From Microcaldota archaeon (lineage in GTDB: Archaea > Micrarchaeota > Micrarchaeia > Burarchaeales > Fermentimicrarchaeaceae): 52,510 bases of DNA. Shown in pieces: positions 6,506 to 16,076 of this stretch; position 1 is the first letter of the stretch; the number at the start of each line of letters is the position of its first letter. Where the stretch lies: the NCBI GenBank assembly GCA_013425335.1, contig JACCLG010000046.1:1-52510 (forward strand), in the 5' to 3' direction. The position numbers and the translations under genes are program-made. The notes beneath the pieces were generated by a model. That model saw only the letters and a program-made list of their open reading frames with translations. It was not told the DNA's origin and did no database searches.

Positions 6506-8170
6506 ATGAAAATAACGCTCAATGGAAAGTCAGTTGAAGTTGACGGGGGCAAGTCGCTCCTTGACATATGCAGGGAGAACGGCATCACCGTGCCGACCCT
6601 CTGCTACCACGCAAGCATTTTCCCAGAGGCGCGCTGCCGCGTCTGTCTTGTGGAGATGGACGGCAAGCTTGTCACTGCATGCTCAACAAAGCCTAGGGAT
6701 GGCGCCTCCATTGTAACAAACTCTGAGAGAATTGTGAAGGCGAGAAAGCTGAACATGGAGCTCATGATGCCAGAGCCTTCCTGCAAGCGCGTGGATGACC
6801 TGGAAGTTTGCGAAATTTACAGCGAGGTCGGGATGAGGAAAGCCAGATTCCCGCAGATAAAGGGGTACAAGCCTGACCTAGGGGCTGCGGTAGTGCGAGA
6901 CGACAACAAATGCATAAACTGCGGAAGGTGCGTGCGCGTGTGCGCAGATGTGCAGGGAGTTTTTGCGATAGACTTTGCGAGCCGCGCTCACAACGAGCAC
7001 ATCACGCCTTACTGGGAGCACCCCCTTGCTGATGTCGCCTGCATACGCTGCGGACAGTGCATACTCAACTGCCCTGTTGGTGCCATTACTGAATGCTCAC
7101 ATATAGAGGGGGTTGTTGCTGCTCTTAACGACAAGGACAAGTATGTGGTGGCTCAGGTTGCCCCTTCAATCCGCGCTGCGCTTGGCGAGCTTTTCGGCAT
7201 GCCTGCAGGCACGCTTGTCACAGGCAAAACTGTTGCCGCTCTTCGCAGGTGCGGGTTTGAGAAGGTGTTTGATGTTGATTTGGGGGCGGACATAACCATA
7301 ATGGAGGAGGCATCCGAACTTCTGAGGAGGGTTGAGAAGGGCGGAGTGCTGCCCATGATAACAACATGCTGCCCCGGCTGGATACTCATGATGGAGTTCT
7401 TCTACCATGACCTCATAAGGAACATGTCAACCTGCAAGTCGCCCCATGAGATGCTGGGCATGCTCATCAAGACTTACTATGCGAAAAAGGCGGGAATTGA
7501 CCCGAAGAAAATTGTGGTGGTTTCAATCATGCCCTGCACAGCTAAGAAGTCCGAGTCCACCCGCCCTGAGATGAAAAGCGGGGTGGATTACGTGCTCACC
7601 ACGCGGGAGCTCGGCAAGCTCATAAAGATGAAGAATATTGACTTTGCCTCCCTGCCTGATGAGGAGTTTGACCCTGCTCTGGGAGTCTCAACCGGCGCTG
7701 GGGTGATTTTCGGCGCGACAGGCGGGGTGATGGAAGCAGCTCTCAGAACTGCGCACAAGTTCGCAACAGGCAGGGAGCTGAAGAACATAGAGTTTTCAGA
7801 AATACGCGGAATGAAAGGCGTGAAGGAAGGCTCCATAACCCTGAAAGGAAAGAAGATAAGGTTCGCCTGTGCCCATGGAGGAGCAAACGCGCGCAGGCTC
7901 ATAGAGCAGAAGGACAAATACCACTTCATAGAGATAATGGCATGCCCGGGCGGTTGCATTGGCGGAGGCGGGCAGCCCATCTACCGCGACCCGGACACCC
8001 TCAGAAAGAGGACTGAAGCAATTTACACTGCAGACCGCAGCTCCAAGCTCCGCAGGTCTCATGAGAACCCAGTTGTGGAGAGGATTTACGAGGAAATGCT
8101 GGGCAAGCCGCTTTCCAAAAAGGCTGAGGAGCTGCTGCACACGCGCTACATGAAAAGGAGCAGATTCTGA
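6506..8170 (+). CDS. hydA: [FeFe]-hydrogenase catalytic subunit (HydA)
   Basis: A 554-residue group A-type [FeFe]-hydrogenase. N-terminal [2Fe-2S] ferredoxin domain (C33, C44, C47, C59), two [4Fe-4S] sites (CINCGRCVRVC 136-146; CIRCGQCILNC 179-189), then the H domain: L1 TTCCPGW (286-292), L2 MPCTAK (342-347), L3 with E476, M478, C480, C484. H-cluster ligands are C289, C344, C480, C484; C288 is the proton-relay Cys. The NuoG-type His/Cys3 cluster motif expected around residues 85-105 is not intact. The C-terminus (NPVVERIYEEMLGKPLS...LLHTRY) is the usual small-subunit-like end. ATG 6506 lies 4 bases after hydB. Cytosolic: no signal peptide. Confidence 0.97.
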   Translation: MKITLNGKSVEVDGGKSLLDICRENGITVPTLCYHASIFPEARCRVCLVEMDGKLVTACSTKPRDGASIVTNSERIVKARKLNMELMMPEPSCKRVDDLEVCEIYSEVGMRKARFPQIKGYKPDLGAAVVRDDNKCINCGRCVRVCADVQGVFAIDFASRAHNEHITPYWEHPLADVACIRCGQCILNCPVGAITECSHIEGVVAALNDKDKYVVAQVAPSIRAALGELFGMPAGTLVTGKTVAALRRCGFEKVFDVDLGADITIMEEASELLRRVEKGGVLPMITTCCPGWILMMEFFYHDLIRNMSTCKSPHEMLGMLIKTYYAKKAGIDPKKIVVVSIMPCTAKKSESTRPEMKSGVDYVLTTRELGKLIKMKNIDFASLPDEEFDPALGVSTGAGVIFGATGGVMEAALRTAHKFATGRELKNIEFSEIRGMKGVKEGSITLKGKKIRFACAHGGANARRLIEQKDKYHFIEIMACPGGCIGGGGQPIYRDPDTLRKRTEAIYTADRSSKLRRSHENPVVERIYEEMLGKPLSKKAEELLHTRYMKRSRF

Positions 8171-8240
8171 GGCAAACTGCCCGGATGCACTCCTGCGCCT
8201 TCTACATAAATTTTTATACCCCATGAATTAATTATATACC

Positions 8241-9962
8241 ATGAGAGCCCGCAGAGCATTCATCTTCACTGCAGATGCTGTACTCGCCTTCTATCTCATA
8301 ACCATCATACTCTCAATCCTCATGCTTCTCAGCTACACCCCTAAGTTATACACCCAGCAGTTCCAGTCCGTTGCAAGGGATACAGTGGTTGCATTAAGCA
8401 CCATCAGGTTGAGGGACGTGTGGGGCAGTCCACAGTACAACTATACCAACAGCCTTCTGTCCGTGCGAAACAACACCTTGACATTATGGCCCATGTTCCT
8501 GAGGACGATTGACCACAGTACTTCAATAGTTTCTGCATACCCCAAATCCAACTATGTATGGTTAACCTATCTAGTTAGCCCCGTGGGGGCAACAACCGGA
8601 GTTCACTCCACACCCGTGTTGTATAACGGCAAGATTATCGCAACGTCCGAAAACGGCATATACGCCTTTGATGAGAATAATGGGACGAGGCTCTGGTTTT
8701 TACCTATATGCTCTGATTCCACCCCTCTTCTATACAACGGTCGCATCTTTGTAGGGTCTCTCAACAGCAGCTTCTACTCGCTTGATGAGATGGGCAATGT
8801 GGTTTGGAATGCCACTCTCGACGGCAGCGTCATATCCTCGCCAATTGCACACAACGGGAAAGTGTTCATGGGTACCGCCAACGGGTCCCTCGTGTCTTTT
8901 GATGTAGAATCCGGATTCAAGAGCTGGTCTTTCAGCACTCCAGGAAACATAACATCGTCACCAATCTTCTATAACGGAAACATAATTATATTCTCCAATG
9001 ATACTTCCAACATGGGTCACCTCTACGCCCTTGACGAATACAGCGGAGCCTTGATGTGGTCATATAACCAGGGGCTCTCTCAACCGATTGACATATTCAC
9101 CCATCCATCTCCAATAGTCTCAAACGACGTCATCTACTACAGCGATGAATGGAAAATCCATGCATTAATCACAACAACGCTATCTGAGCTGAATGGATGG
9201 CCCGTCAATCAAGTTGGCCTCTCATTCACCTCATCTCCAGCGCTTGACAACAATATGCTGTATATCGGCTGCAGCAATGTGAGTAACCTCAAAAAGGGGG
9301 TATGCATCATTAATACGACCTCATCCCAGCCGTTATTATCATTAGTTCTGGCTGATCTTGGCTCTTCTGTGTACTCCACCCCGCTGGTTGTAAATGATTC
9401 GGTAATAACAGCAACTTACGATGGCACTTTGAGGGTGGTGAATAAGTCCGCTCTGCTTTCTGGCACTGTCCAACCCCTCTGGAGCTATACTGCAACGAAA
9501 CCAATATACTCCTCTCCTGCAGTTGTAAATGGCAGGATATACGTAGGAGCGGATGACGGCAATATCTATTCATTCGGGAACTGTTCTCTATGGGATGACA
9601 ATATGTCAGTAATCGACTCCATCGCCGCATTCTGGAGCATAAACAGGACGGACTGCGCGCGGGCAATTGCAAAGGAATTCCTTGACTCGGCAGTGCCGCA
9701 GAACTACGGTTTTGAGCTTGTGATAAAACCTCCTGAGGGGACAGGCCTGCAATGCAGTAGAATCTTTGGGAATTCATGCTACTACTGCAACGGAACAAAC
9801 TCAACAAAGTGGGATTCTATATACACAAATGACTGCGATCAGACCAAGTACCAAAGGCTTTTAATACGAGACAGCAGATATATATCCGGTTTGTTGCGGA
9901 AGAATAGTGGAATATATTACGCCCAAAGCCCAATAGAAGTTGAGCTAAGAGTCTGGAACTGA
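8241..9962 (+). CDS. pilin-like N-terminus fused to PQQ-type beta-propeller, secreted
   Basis: A 573-residue extracytoplasmic protein. The N-terminus MRARRAFIFTADAVLAFYL is short and basic, then hydrophobic, the form of type IV pilin-like proteins in DPANN and other archaea. Residues about 100-450 hold repeated strands such as PVLYNGKIIATSENGIYAFD, ISSPIAHNGKVFMGT and SSPAVVNGRIYVGADDGNIYSF, the PQQ-like propeller pattern. A Cys-rich C-terminal part has at least seven Cys. TATA at about 8209-8220 implies a leaderless ATG. First of three colinear surface genes opposite the pilus machinery; role in adhesion or pilus tip is inference. Confidence 0.8.
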   Translation: MRARRAFIFTADAVLAFYLITIILSILMLLSYTPKLYTQQFQSVARDTVVALSTIRLRDVWGSPQYNYTNSLLSVRNNTLTLWPMFLRTIDHSTSIVSAYPKSNYVWLTYLVSPVGATTGVHSTPVLYNGKIIATSENGIYAFDENNGTRLWFLPICSDSTPLLYNGRIFVGSLNSSFYSLDEMGNVVWNATLDGSVISSPIAHNGKVFMGTANGSLVSFDVESGFKSWSFSTPGNITSSPIFYNGNIIIFSNDTSNMGHLYALDEYSGALMWSYNQGLSQPIDIFTHPSPIVSNDVIYYSDEWKIHALITTTLSELNGWPVNQVGLSFTSSPALDNNMLYIGCSNVSNLKKGVCIINTTSSQPLLSLVLADLGSSVYSTPLVVNDSVITATYDGTLRVVNKSALLSGTVQPLWSYTATKPIYSSPAVVNGRIYVGADDGNIYSFGNCSLWDDNMSVIDSIAAFWSINRTDCARAIAKEFLDSAVPQNYGFELVIKPPEGTGLQCSRIFGNSCYYCNGTNSTKWDSIYTNDCDQTKYQRLLIRDSRYISGLLRKNSGIYYAQSPIEVELRVWN

Positions 9963-9970
9963 GGTATGCC

Positions 9971-10594
9971 ATGAAGAAAAAAGCATTCTTCTTCACTCTT
10001 CTCGTATTCATCTTCTCCTTCCTTGTCCTGATTTCAGTCACGGCCTGGATACGGACCATGGAATCGCTTGAGAAGCAGGATGTTTCTTCAGTAAGGATAA
10101 CGAAGATGAATGAGTTCTCCAACAGGGTCAAGGATGATGCAGTTAGAAGCACACAGCTGACCGGGTTCAACGCCCTGAGGACTGCAGCCACCTACGTTGC
10201 CTCAAACAACCAGAGCAAATTCCTGAATAACTTGAACTGCATTAACAATTTCTGCATTTATGAGCTCATGCACAATGTAACTATAGAGGGAAATTCCAAT
10301 TACACAAACTGGAACGGTGTTAATATCAGCTTCTCAGCGCCTGACCAGATGGGCAACTTCACCCTCCTGACGTGGGATCAGAAGATTACACGGCTTGCAA
10401 ACGCGTCTGATTTCAACATAAGCATCGCAAGAATGGATGTTGCTGTATTCCAGTCCGACCCCTGGAATGTGAAGATAGGCTATAACCTATATTTCAACAT
10501 AAGCGACAGGACGCTGGACTCTGTATTCAGGACGGATATGGTGCCTGTGCTTGTAACAATCCCGATAACCAATTATACATATTCAGGCGGTTGA
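9971..10594 (+). CDS. membrane-anchored pilin-like / minor pilin protein
   Basis: A 207-residue protein with MKKKAFFFTLLVFIFSFLVL, a short basic start and one hydrophobic helix, followed by a helical region (TMESLEKQDVSSVRITKMNEF) and an Asn/Thr/Ser-rich extracellular domain with many N-x-S/T sites. The layout matches minor pilins or PilX-like proteins that follow secreted pseudopilins. It starts 8 bases after the propeller gene and is nearly contiguous with the next gene, so the three are probably one operon. No processing motif can be stated with certainty. Confidence 0.7.
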   Translation: MKKKAFFFTLLVFIFSFLVLISVTAWIRTMESLEKQDVSSVRITKMNEFSNRVKDDAVRSTQLTGFNALRTAATYVASNNQSKFLNNLNCINNFCIYELMHNVTIEGNSNYTNWNGVNISFSAPDQMGNFTLLTWDQKITRLANASDFNISIARMDVAVFQSDPWNVKIGYNLYFNISDRTLDSVFRTDMVPVLVTIPITNYTYSGG

Positions 10595-10595
10595 T

Positions 10596-13500
10596 ATGGG
10601 GGATGAAAGAACTAAAATGAAGAATAGGCATATCCTCGGAGCAGTCCTCTCTCTCATTATGGAACATGCGGGCCCTCTTGGCAGAATGACTTCAGCATTG
10701 TTCTTGATGGTTTTCGTGCTTCTACCCTCCTTACTCTTTGCTCCTTCTTATTCACTGAACTCGACCAGTTCAACTCTTGCGGGAACCCCAGGGGTACATA
10801 ACCTCTACTGGCAGGATAGTGCGGGTTTAAGTGGCTACATCTTCCAGTTCTGCAACGGAACCTGGAATGGAACAGGTTGCGGAGGAGGAGGGGCATCAAA
10901 CTGGGCAGACAGCAGCTGCAGCTACAAGAGACAGCTTAACTTCAGCACAGGATTTGGAACGCAGAACCTCACAAACTTCCCAGTTCTTGTTGTGCTGAGC
11001 TCCTCAAGGATAAACTACTCAAGCACCTCTTCTTCAGACATACGCTTCTATGACTCAGACAACTCCACCCTGCTTTATAAGGAGACAGAGCTGTGGAACT
11101 CCTCAGGCAAAAGCTACATCTGGGTCAAAAAGCTGTCTTTGAACAACAATACTAAGGACTACATCTGGGCGTACTACAACTGCTCCAACACAAATTCAGA
11201 TAGTAAAACTCAGGTATGGGATAGCAATTATACGGCAGTCTACCACAGCAATTCATCCAGTGGTGGAACTCTTGTCGATTCGACAAATAAGTATAACGGT
11301 ACTCAAACAAATACTCCCACAGCAACAACCGGGCAGATAGATGGCGCGATGAATTATGCAGTCAGTTCTCAGCAGTACTATTCAACAAGTATAACACCAG
11401 GAAAAACTTTCACCTGGGAAGTGTGGGCAAATATCTCATCCTATACCACATACCACACCATGATATGCACCTCCAGTACCAACTACCAGCTGTTTGACCA
11501 GAACGGCAGTGCTCTTTCAATATGGACTCCAGAGTCTGGGATGGGCGGCGTTAACGCAGGGGTCACCGGTTTGTCCGCGGGTACCTCGTATTACTTTGTT
11601 GAGGTGCGTGATGGGGACTCCATAACGAACGGATACAAATTCTATAAAAATGGTGCGTTGACAAGCACCCAGTATACCACGGGCACCTGGAGCCCGTCAA
11701 ATACCATAATGATAGCCGATAGGGCGGACTCATTAACTCAAGCTTTTAACGGTGCGCTAGATGAAATACGAATCTCCAGCACAAACCGTTCAGCCTCTTG
11801 GCTAAATGCCACATACCTCACAGGAATGGACCAGCTCATAACTTACGGCTCAGAACAGGCAAAGGGAAGCAGCGGGTGGGTCAACGATTCCTGGGTTGCA
11901 TTCAGCTCCGGTATGTGCTCCACACCGTATACCGCATGCTGGAGCAATGTGACGAAGGTCATCAACTCCACAGGAAATGCGGTAATCGCATGGTGCGTTT
12001 CTACCAACAACACGTTAAACGTCTCGAATGGAACCTCCTGCAGCCCACCTTTCACCTATCTGACTGTCGCACAAACACCAACTCAGCTCAACCAGTCCGC
12101 TTCACCTTCACAACCGCAGCTTTATGGAACTGTCGTCAATTTCATTTGCAACTATTCCAATGCCAGCAATAATGCGCCAATTACGGGCGCAACAGTATAC
12201 GTGAATCTAAACAGCTTTAATTACACAGCAACCTACAACGCAACCACTGGCAATTATACCTACACAAACAGCACTCTCCCGCTGGGAAGTAACACTTGGT
12301 ACTGCATTGCAAATGAAACCGGCTACCAGTCCCAGACTGGCTCCACCCAGACCTACACAATAACGCTCTCATCGAATACCACTATTGTCTCACTAAGCCC
12401 GGCGGATGGATCGGCTGTTACACAGAGAACGGTCAAATTCACCTACAACGTTACATGGGTTGCGTATACGCCAATCAACTGCTCCCTCTGGGATAGTTCG
12501 AGCGGCACATTTAGTTTTGCGTTGTTAAACAGCAGCCGCTTGGTAAATGCCTCTCAGAACAATATCACCAAAACCTACTCGCGGGATTATGATTCAATTA
12601 CGTGGGCTATTCAGTGCTGCGATTCAAGCGGGGCATGCCCCATGTCGTCCCAGCAGATAGTTGCAGTGCACACCTCGAATATTGGCATTTCTGCTTCACC
12701 CCCAAGCCCCCAGTGCATCAATTCACTAGTGTATTTCTACTGCAACTACACTGATGGCAATGGGATTCCGATTCAGAATGCGCTTGTCAATATGAGCTTT
12801 GGTTCAAAAATATACAGCAACGATCCAGCCCTTTTGTTACTTGGATATCCTCCTGTCTACTACAACAGCAGCTTAGGGGAGTACTACTTTTATACCATCA
12901 TCATAAACAGCCAAGGTGATTATCCCTACAACTGCAGCGCATCGCAGAACGGCTATCCTTACAACAGCACGAGCAGCACTTATACGATTAAAGACCTGCT
13001 AAACTCTTCTCTAAGTGTCAACTCCACTCCGGCAACTCCATCGGTTTACGGCACAAGTGTATACTTCAACGGCACCTACACAAATACAAGCGGTGCACAG
13101 CCGATAATCCTAACCAATGCATTGTGCAGCCTGACTATACCCGGTCCGATCACCTACAACAACTTGATTTTTAATACTACAACAAACAGCTATGGGGTTC
13201 TAGTGGACGCGCTTGCGCCCTATGACAACAACTATGTGTTCCAGTGCAGCCAAACATGTTTCCAAACGGCATCCTACCACGGATATTTTTACATGTCCTA
13301 TAGCGGTCTTCCGTTATCCCCAGCTCTCACATTTGAGGATCCTCTCTACTCCACAAAAACCAATGGAACTTCTCATAAACTCATAAGCGCTGCCTCCAGC
13401 AATGACAGTTTTGTCGCAAACATCAGCTATAGCATGAGCGGCTCTGGCTGGGTTTATACAATGGTAACAAAGCCTATAAAAGATAATCCGCAATGCAACG

Positions 13501-14117
13501 AACTCCCCCCTCCCGACTCTTCCAAGATTCTGCTTGTAAAAAACTCAACATACATAGCGGATACATCCCCAACCGGGTGCCCCCAGGTGAACAGCAGCTA
13601 CGCTGGAGTCATATTTGAGGATGATTACTGCGGCAGGATTTCTAACTGCAACCTAGCTTCGCTGCCATACGCATACAACTTCACCTCTCCCATATACAAC
13701 AGCATATCCAATGCTTCCTACGTTCTGCTGAATGGCGATTACCATGTGGTGCAGAACATCTCAAAACTCAGGGAATTCTATCTAAACGGCTACTACCGAG
13801 CCAGCAATTATGCGCCAAGCTTCCTTATGAGGCTGAGCGGGCAATTTACTCAATCCCCGTATGGTATGGAGTCATTTGTTAAAATTAATCAATTTGTAAG
13901 CCCAACGTCTGCCGTTGATTATTACTACTTCAACAGCAGCCTGAATCCATTGACTGTATACAAAATAAAGGGAATGCCAAACTGCGAGAACAAAGCTGCA
14001 TGCAGTCAACCCCCACCTCACTTCTATCTTGACAACGAGATAGCTGTTGCCAACTCAAGCGGAACATACACCCACCTGCAGATATACACCGGTGGTATGA
14101 GTCTTGTTACGCCCTAG
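10596..14117 (+). CDS. large surface protein: DUF2341, LamG-like and Ig-like domains
   Basis: An 1173-residue secreted protein. A hydrophobic segment (TSALFLMVFVLLPSLLFA, about 31-48) is the likely signal sequence. WADSSCSYKRQLNFS to about residue 200 fits DUF2341, which often precedes a concanavalin-like domain; residues about 215-400 (FTWEVWANIS, ALDEIRISSTNRSASWL) fit LamG. Two or three Ig-like units follow (YGTVVNFICNYSNASN; YGTSVYFNGTYTN). Asn/Ser/Thr-rich with many sequons, so probably heavily glycosylated. No C-terminal anchor is visible. Probable adhesin; internal start sites (10617) are possible. Ends 10 bases from the convergent platform gene. Confidence 0.8.
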   Translation: MGDERTKMKNRHILGAVLSLIMEHAGPLGRMTSALFLMVFVLLPSLLFAPSYSLNSTSSTLAGTPGVHNLYWQDSAGLSGYIFQFCNGTWNGTGCGGGGASNWADSSCSYKRQLNFSTGFGTQNLTNFPVLVVLSSSRINYSSTSSSDIRFYDSDNSTLLYKETELWNSSGKSYIWVKKLSLNNNTKDYIWAYYNCSNTNSDSKTQVWDSNYTAVYHSNSSSGGTLVDSTNKYNGTQTNTPTATTGQIDGAMNYAVSSQQYYSTSITPGKTFTWEVWANISSYTTYHTMICTSSTNYQLFDQNGSALSIWTPESGMGGVNAGVTGLSAGTSYYFVEVRDGDSITNGYKFYKNGALTSTQYTTGTWSPSNTIMIADRADSLTQAFNGALDEIRISSTNRSASWLNATYLTGMDQLITYGSEQAKGSSGWVNDSWVAFSSGMCSTPYTACWSNVTKVINSTGNAVIAWCVSTNNTLNVSNGTSCSPPFTYLTVAQTPTQLNQSASPSQPQLYGTVVNFICNYSNASNNAPITGATVYVNLNSFNYTATYNATTGNYTYTNSTLPLGSNTWYCIANETGYQSQTGSTQTYTITLSSNTTIVSLSPADGSAVTQRTVKFTYNVTWVAYTPINCSLWDSSSGTFSFALLNSSRLVNASQNNITKTYSRDYDSITWAIQCCDSSGACPMSSQQIVAVHTSNIGISASPPSPQCINSLVYFYCNYTDGNGIPIQNALVNMSFGSKIYSNDPALLLLGYPPVYYNSSLGEYYFYTIIINSQGDYPYNCSASQNGYPYNSTSSTYTIKDLLNSSLSVNSTPATPSVYGTSVYFNGTYTNTSGAQPIILTNALCSLTIPGPITYNNLIFNTTTNSYGVLVDALAPYDNNYVFQCSQTCFQTASYHGYFYMSYSGLPLSPALTFEDPLYSTKTNGTSHKLISAASSNDSFVANISYSMSGSGWVYTMVTKPIKDNPQCNELPPPDSSKILLVKNSTYIADTSPTGCPQVNSSYAGVIFEDDYCGRISNCNLASLPYAYNFTSPIYNSISNASYVLLNGDYHVVQNISKLREFYLNGYYRASNYAPSFLMRLSGQFTQSPYGMESFVKINQFVSPTSAVDYYYFNSSLNPLTVYKIKGMPNCENKAACSQPPPHFYLDNEIAVANSSGTYTHLQIYTGGMSLVTP

Positions 14118-14127
14118 ATTTACGGCA

Positions 14128-15126
14128 TCATCTTGAGAACAGGGACGCAAACACGAGGCCGAATAGCAAAGTTACTGCAAAAAACACCGCCAGCCCAAGC
14201 CCCACAAAAAATGGAGCATACTTGAAGCCGTTTATCCAAGAGCCGGTATTGATTACCGCAATAATCATTGATGCTGAAAATGTGACAAGTATTGTCGCAA
14301 TAATCGCGAACTTGTAGAAGTCATCTGTCGATACCTTTGGCGGTCTCGGCTGGAGTATTGACGACATCGCCCCAATCTTCGGGAAGCCCTCGGGATTCTG
14401 CTTGTTGATATCGCTCCATATCTTATTTGTGGAGCCTATCAGCTGATAGGAAAGCCCGTATAGCATAGGAGCTCCTATGCAGGATGCAAAAACGATGAAT
14501 ATGACGTACATGAGCATCATCTCAGAAATTTCCTTGTGCAGTATCTGCACCTGCCTCGCATCTGAAGAGCACTTCTCAAGTAGTGTTGCAATCTCACCTC
14601 CGCTGGAACTCTCCTCAATAATCAGGTTGACGGTCCTGTTAAGCTGCCTTGAGTTGAACTTCTTCGCAAGCTTCCTCAGAGCCTGAGTGAATGGCTCCCC
14701 TCCAAATGTCCGCCTTGTCGTATTTGCAACCTCCTCAGAGAGAAGGCCGAACTCGGGCCTTGCGGCAAACCATAAAGCCCTTTCAATTGACATGCCCGCC
14801 CTGACGTTTGCTGCGCATATCTGCAGGAAATCAGGAAGCACTTCTTCTATCTGCTTCTTCCTGTTGTCTATCCTCATCCTCAGCCATACGTAAATTACCA
14901 GAGCATCGAATATCATAACTCCCACTGACACAATCAGAGCAATGTCCGGGAAGGCTCTAACCATGAAAATGAAGGTGGGAATGGGGATTCCCAGCACGGC
15001 GAGTATGACCATTCCCATAAATACCTCTGGCGATATGTCCACCCCGGCCATTGCCAGGACGTCCTCCACCTGCAGTATCCATTCTCTTCTCAGCAACCTT
15101 CCCAATACACCGTATACTTCAGCCAT
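14128..15126 (-). CDS. type II secretion F-domain (TadC/FlaJ-like) membrane platform protein, copy 2
   Basis: A 332-residue integral membrane protein of the GspF/TadC group. N-terminal helices around VILAVLGIPIPTFIFMV and VGVMIFDALVIYVWL, a cytosolic domain with DFLQICAANVRAGMSIERAL and SSSGGEIATLLEKC (the T2SSF motif), then helices MMLMYVIFIVFASCIGAPML, two further hydrophobic segments and the C-terminus. The ATG at 15126 is preceded by GAGGT, making the in-frame start at 15147 less likely. It would form the platform moved by the ATPase at 16.8-18.3 kb. Last gene of the operon. Confidence 0.9.
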   Translation of the reverse strand: MAEVYGVLGRLLRREWILQVEDVLAMAGVDISPEVFMGMVILAVLGIPIPTFIFMVRAFPDIALIVSVGVMIFDALVIYVWLRMRIDNRKKQIEEVLPDFLQICAANVRAGMSIERALWFAARPEFGLLSEEVANTTRRTFGGEPFTQALRKLAKKFNSRQLNRTVNLIIEESSSGGEIATLLEKCSSDARQVQILHKEISEMMLMYVIFIVFASCIGAPMLYGLSYQLIGSTNKIWSDINKQNPEGFPKIGAMSSILQPRPPKVSTDDFYKFAIIATILVTFSASMIIAVINTGSWINGFKYAPFFVGLGLAVFFAVTLLFGLVFASLFSR

Positions 15127-15136
15127 GCTTCTTACC

Positions 15137-16069
15137 TCATATATCAAAGTTCGGTCTTGAAGACCTCAGTATTGTCATGAAGGCATACTGCATCAATGCA
15201 AGGAACACCAGCACGATAGTGAGAGTCCCGAAATCAACATCAAAGCTTACGAACGAGCTCAGTATCACTCCAATTGCAACCCCGAGCGAAGGCAGGATTA
15301 TCGCAAACAGCATGTAGAACATGGCAATCGGGTTGAGCTTCTGCCCGTACCTCTTTATCTCTATTATCTGCTCCTGGGAAATCTGGTTCAGGGCGCTCTC
15401 CAGCCCAGTCCCTATATCAGAGCCGGACCTCAGGGACATGAGCACCTGCAGTATTATTCTCCTGAACGAAGGCGCCTTGTTCGACTCGTAGGCCTGCTGC
15501 AGCGCTATTTCCGCAGGAATCCCGCTGTCCACCCTCTCCACTATCTTCTGGAATTCCTTGCTTGTAGCCCCGTAATCCTTCCTGACTCCTACAAGCGCAT
15601 TGAAGAGCGGGGCTCCTGACTTCAGCGCTATGAGCATATCCCTGCCTGCAAACAGTGAATCCCTATCAACCTCTCTTGCCTTCTGGCTTATCTTGACATC
15701 AATCGCCCCAATCCCCATGATGAAGAAAACGAAGAACAGCACTGGCGATATGAGCACAACCAGCAGCCATGGGAACTGGAAAACGGATGCAAGCATTGCG
15801 AGCACTATGGTGAATATTATCATCATGACGAAGGCATTTAAAAGCGTCCTTGTGGCGAAGTCCCTAGGGTCGATATCCATGTCCGCCATCTCAAGCTTCC
15901 TCGGCAAATCCGGGAATTGCTTGACAACAACGCCAATGATTCTCTTGTCCCATCCAACACGAGCCCTGCGCCCCTCGGCTCTAGTTGCCGGCAGTTGCGG
16001 CTCCTTTTTCTGCGCGATAATCTTTTCCAGCGCCTGCTTCACTTCCTCCTTTTTTTCTGACTCGCCCAT
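15137..16069 (-). CDS. type II secretion F-domain (TadB/FlaJ-like) membrane platform protein, copy 1
   Basis: A 310-residue paralogue of the downstream protein with the same layout: two N-terminal helices (VMMIIFTIVLAMLASVF; LLVVLISPVLFFVFFIMGIG), a cytosolic domain with LFAGRDMLIALKSGAPLFNAL and LRSGSDIGTGLESALNQIS (T2SSF motif), and helices near the C-terminus. A charged N-terminal tail precedes. ATG 16069 has GGTGAG nine bases before it, overlapping the stop of the upstream gene; the longer start at 16102 lacks this. Two separate F-domain proteins resemble the Tad arrangement rather than the single long FlaJ of archaella. Confidence 0.9.
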   Translation of the reverse strand: MGESEKKEEVKQALEKIIAQKKEPQLPATRAEGRRARVGWDKRIIGVVVKQFPDLPRKLEMADMDIDPRDFATRTLLNAFVMMIIFTIVLAMLASVFQFPWLLVVLISPVLFFVFFIMGIGAIDVKISQKAREVDRDSLFAGRDMLIALKSGAPLFNALVGVRKDYGATSKEFQKIVERVDSGIPAEIALQQAYESNKAPSFRRIILQVLMSLRSGSDIGTGLESALNQISQEQIIEIKRYGQKLNPIAMFYMLFAIILPSLGVAIGVILSSFVSFDVDFGTLTIVLVFLALMQYAFMTILRSSRPNFDI

Positions 16070-16076
16070 TCTCAAC

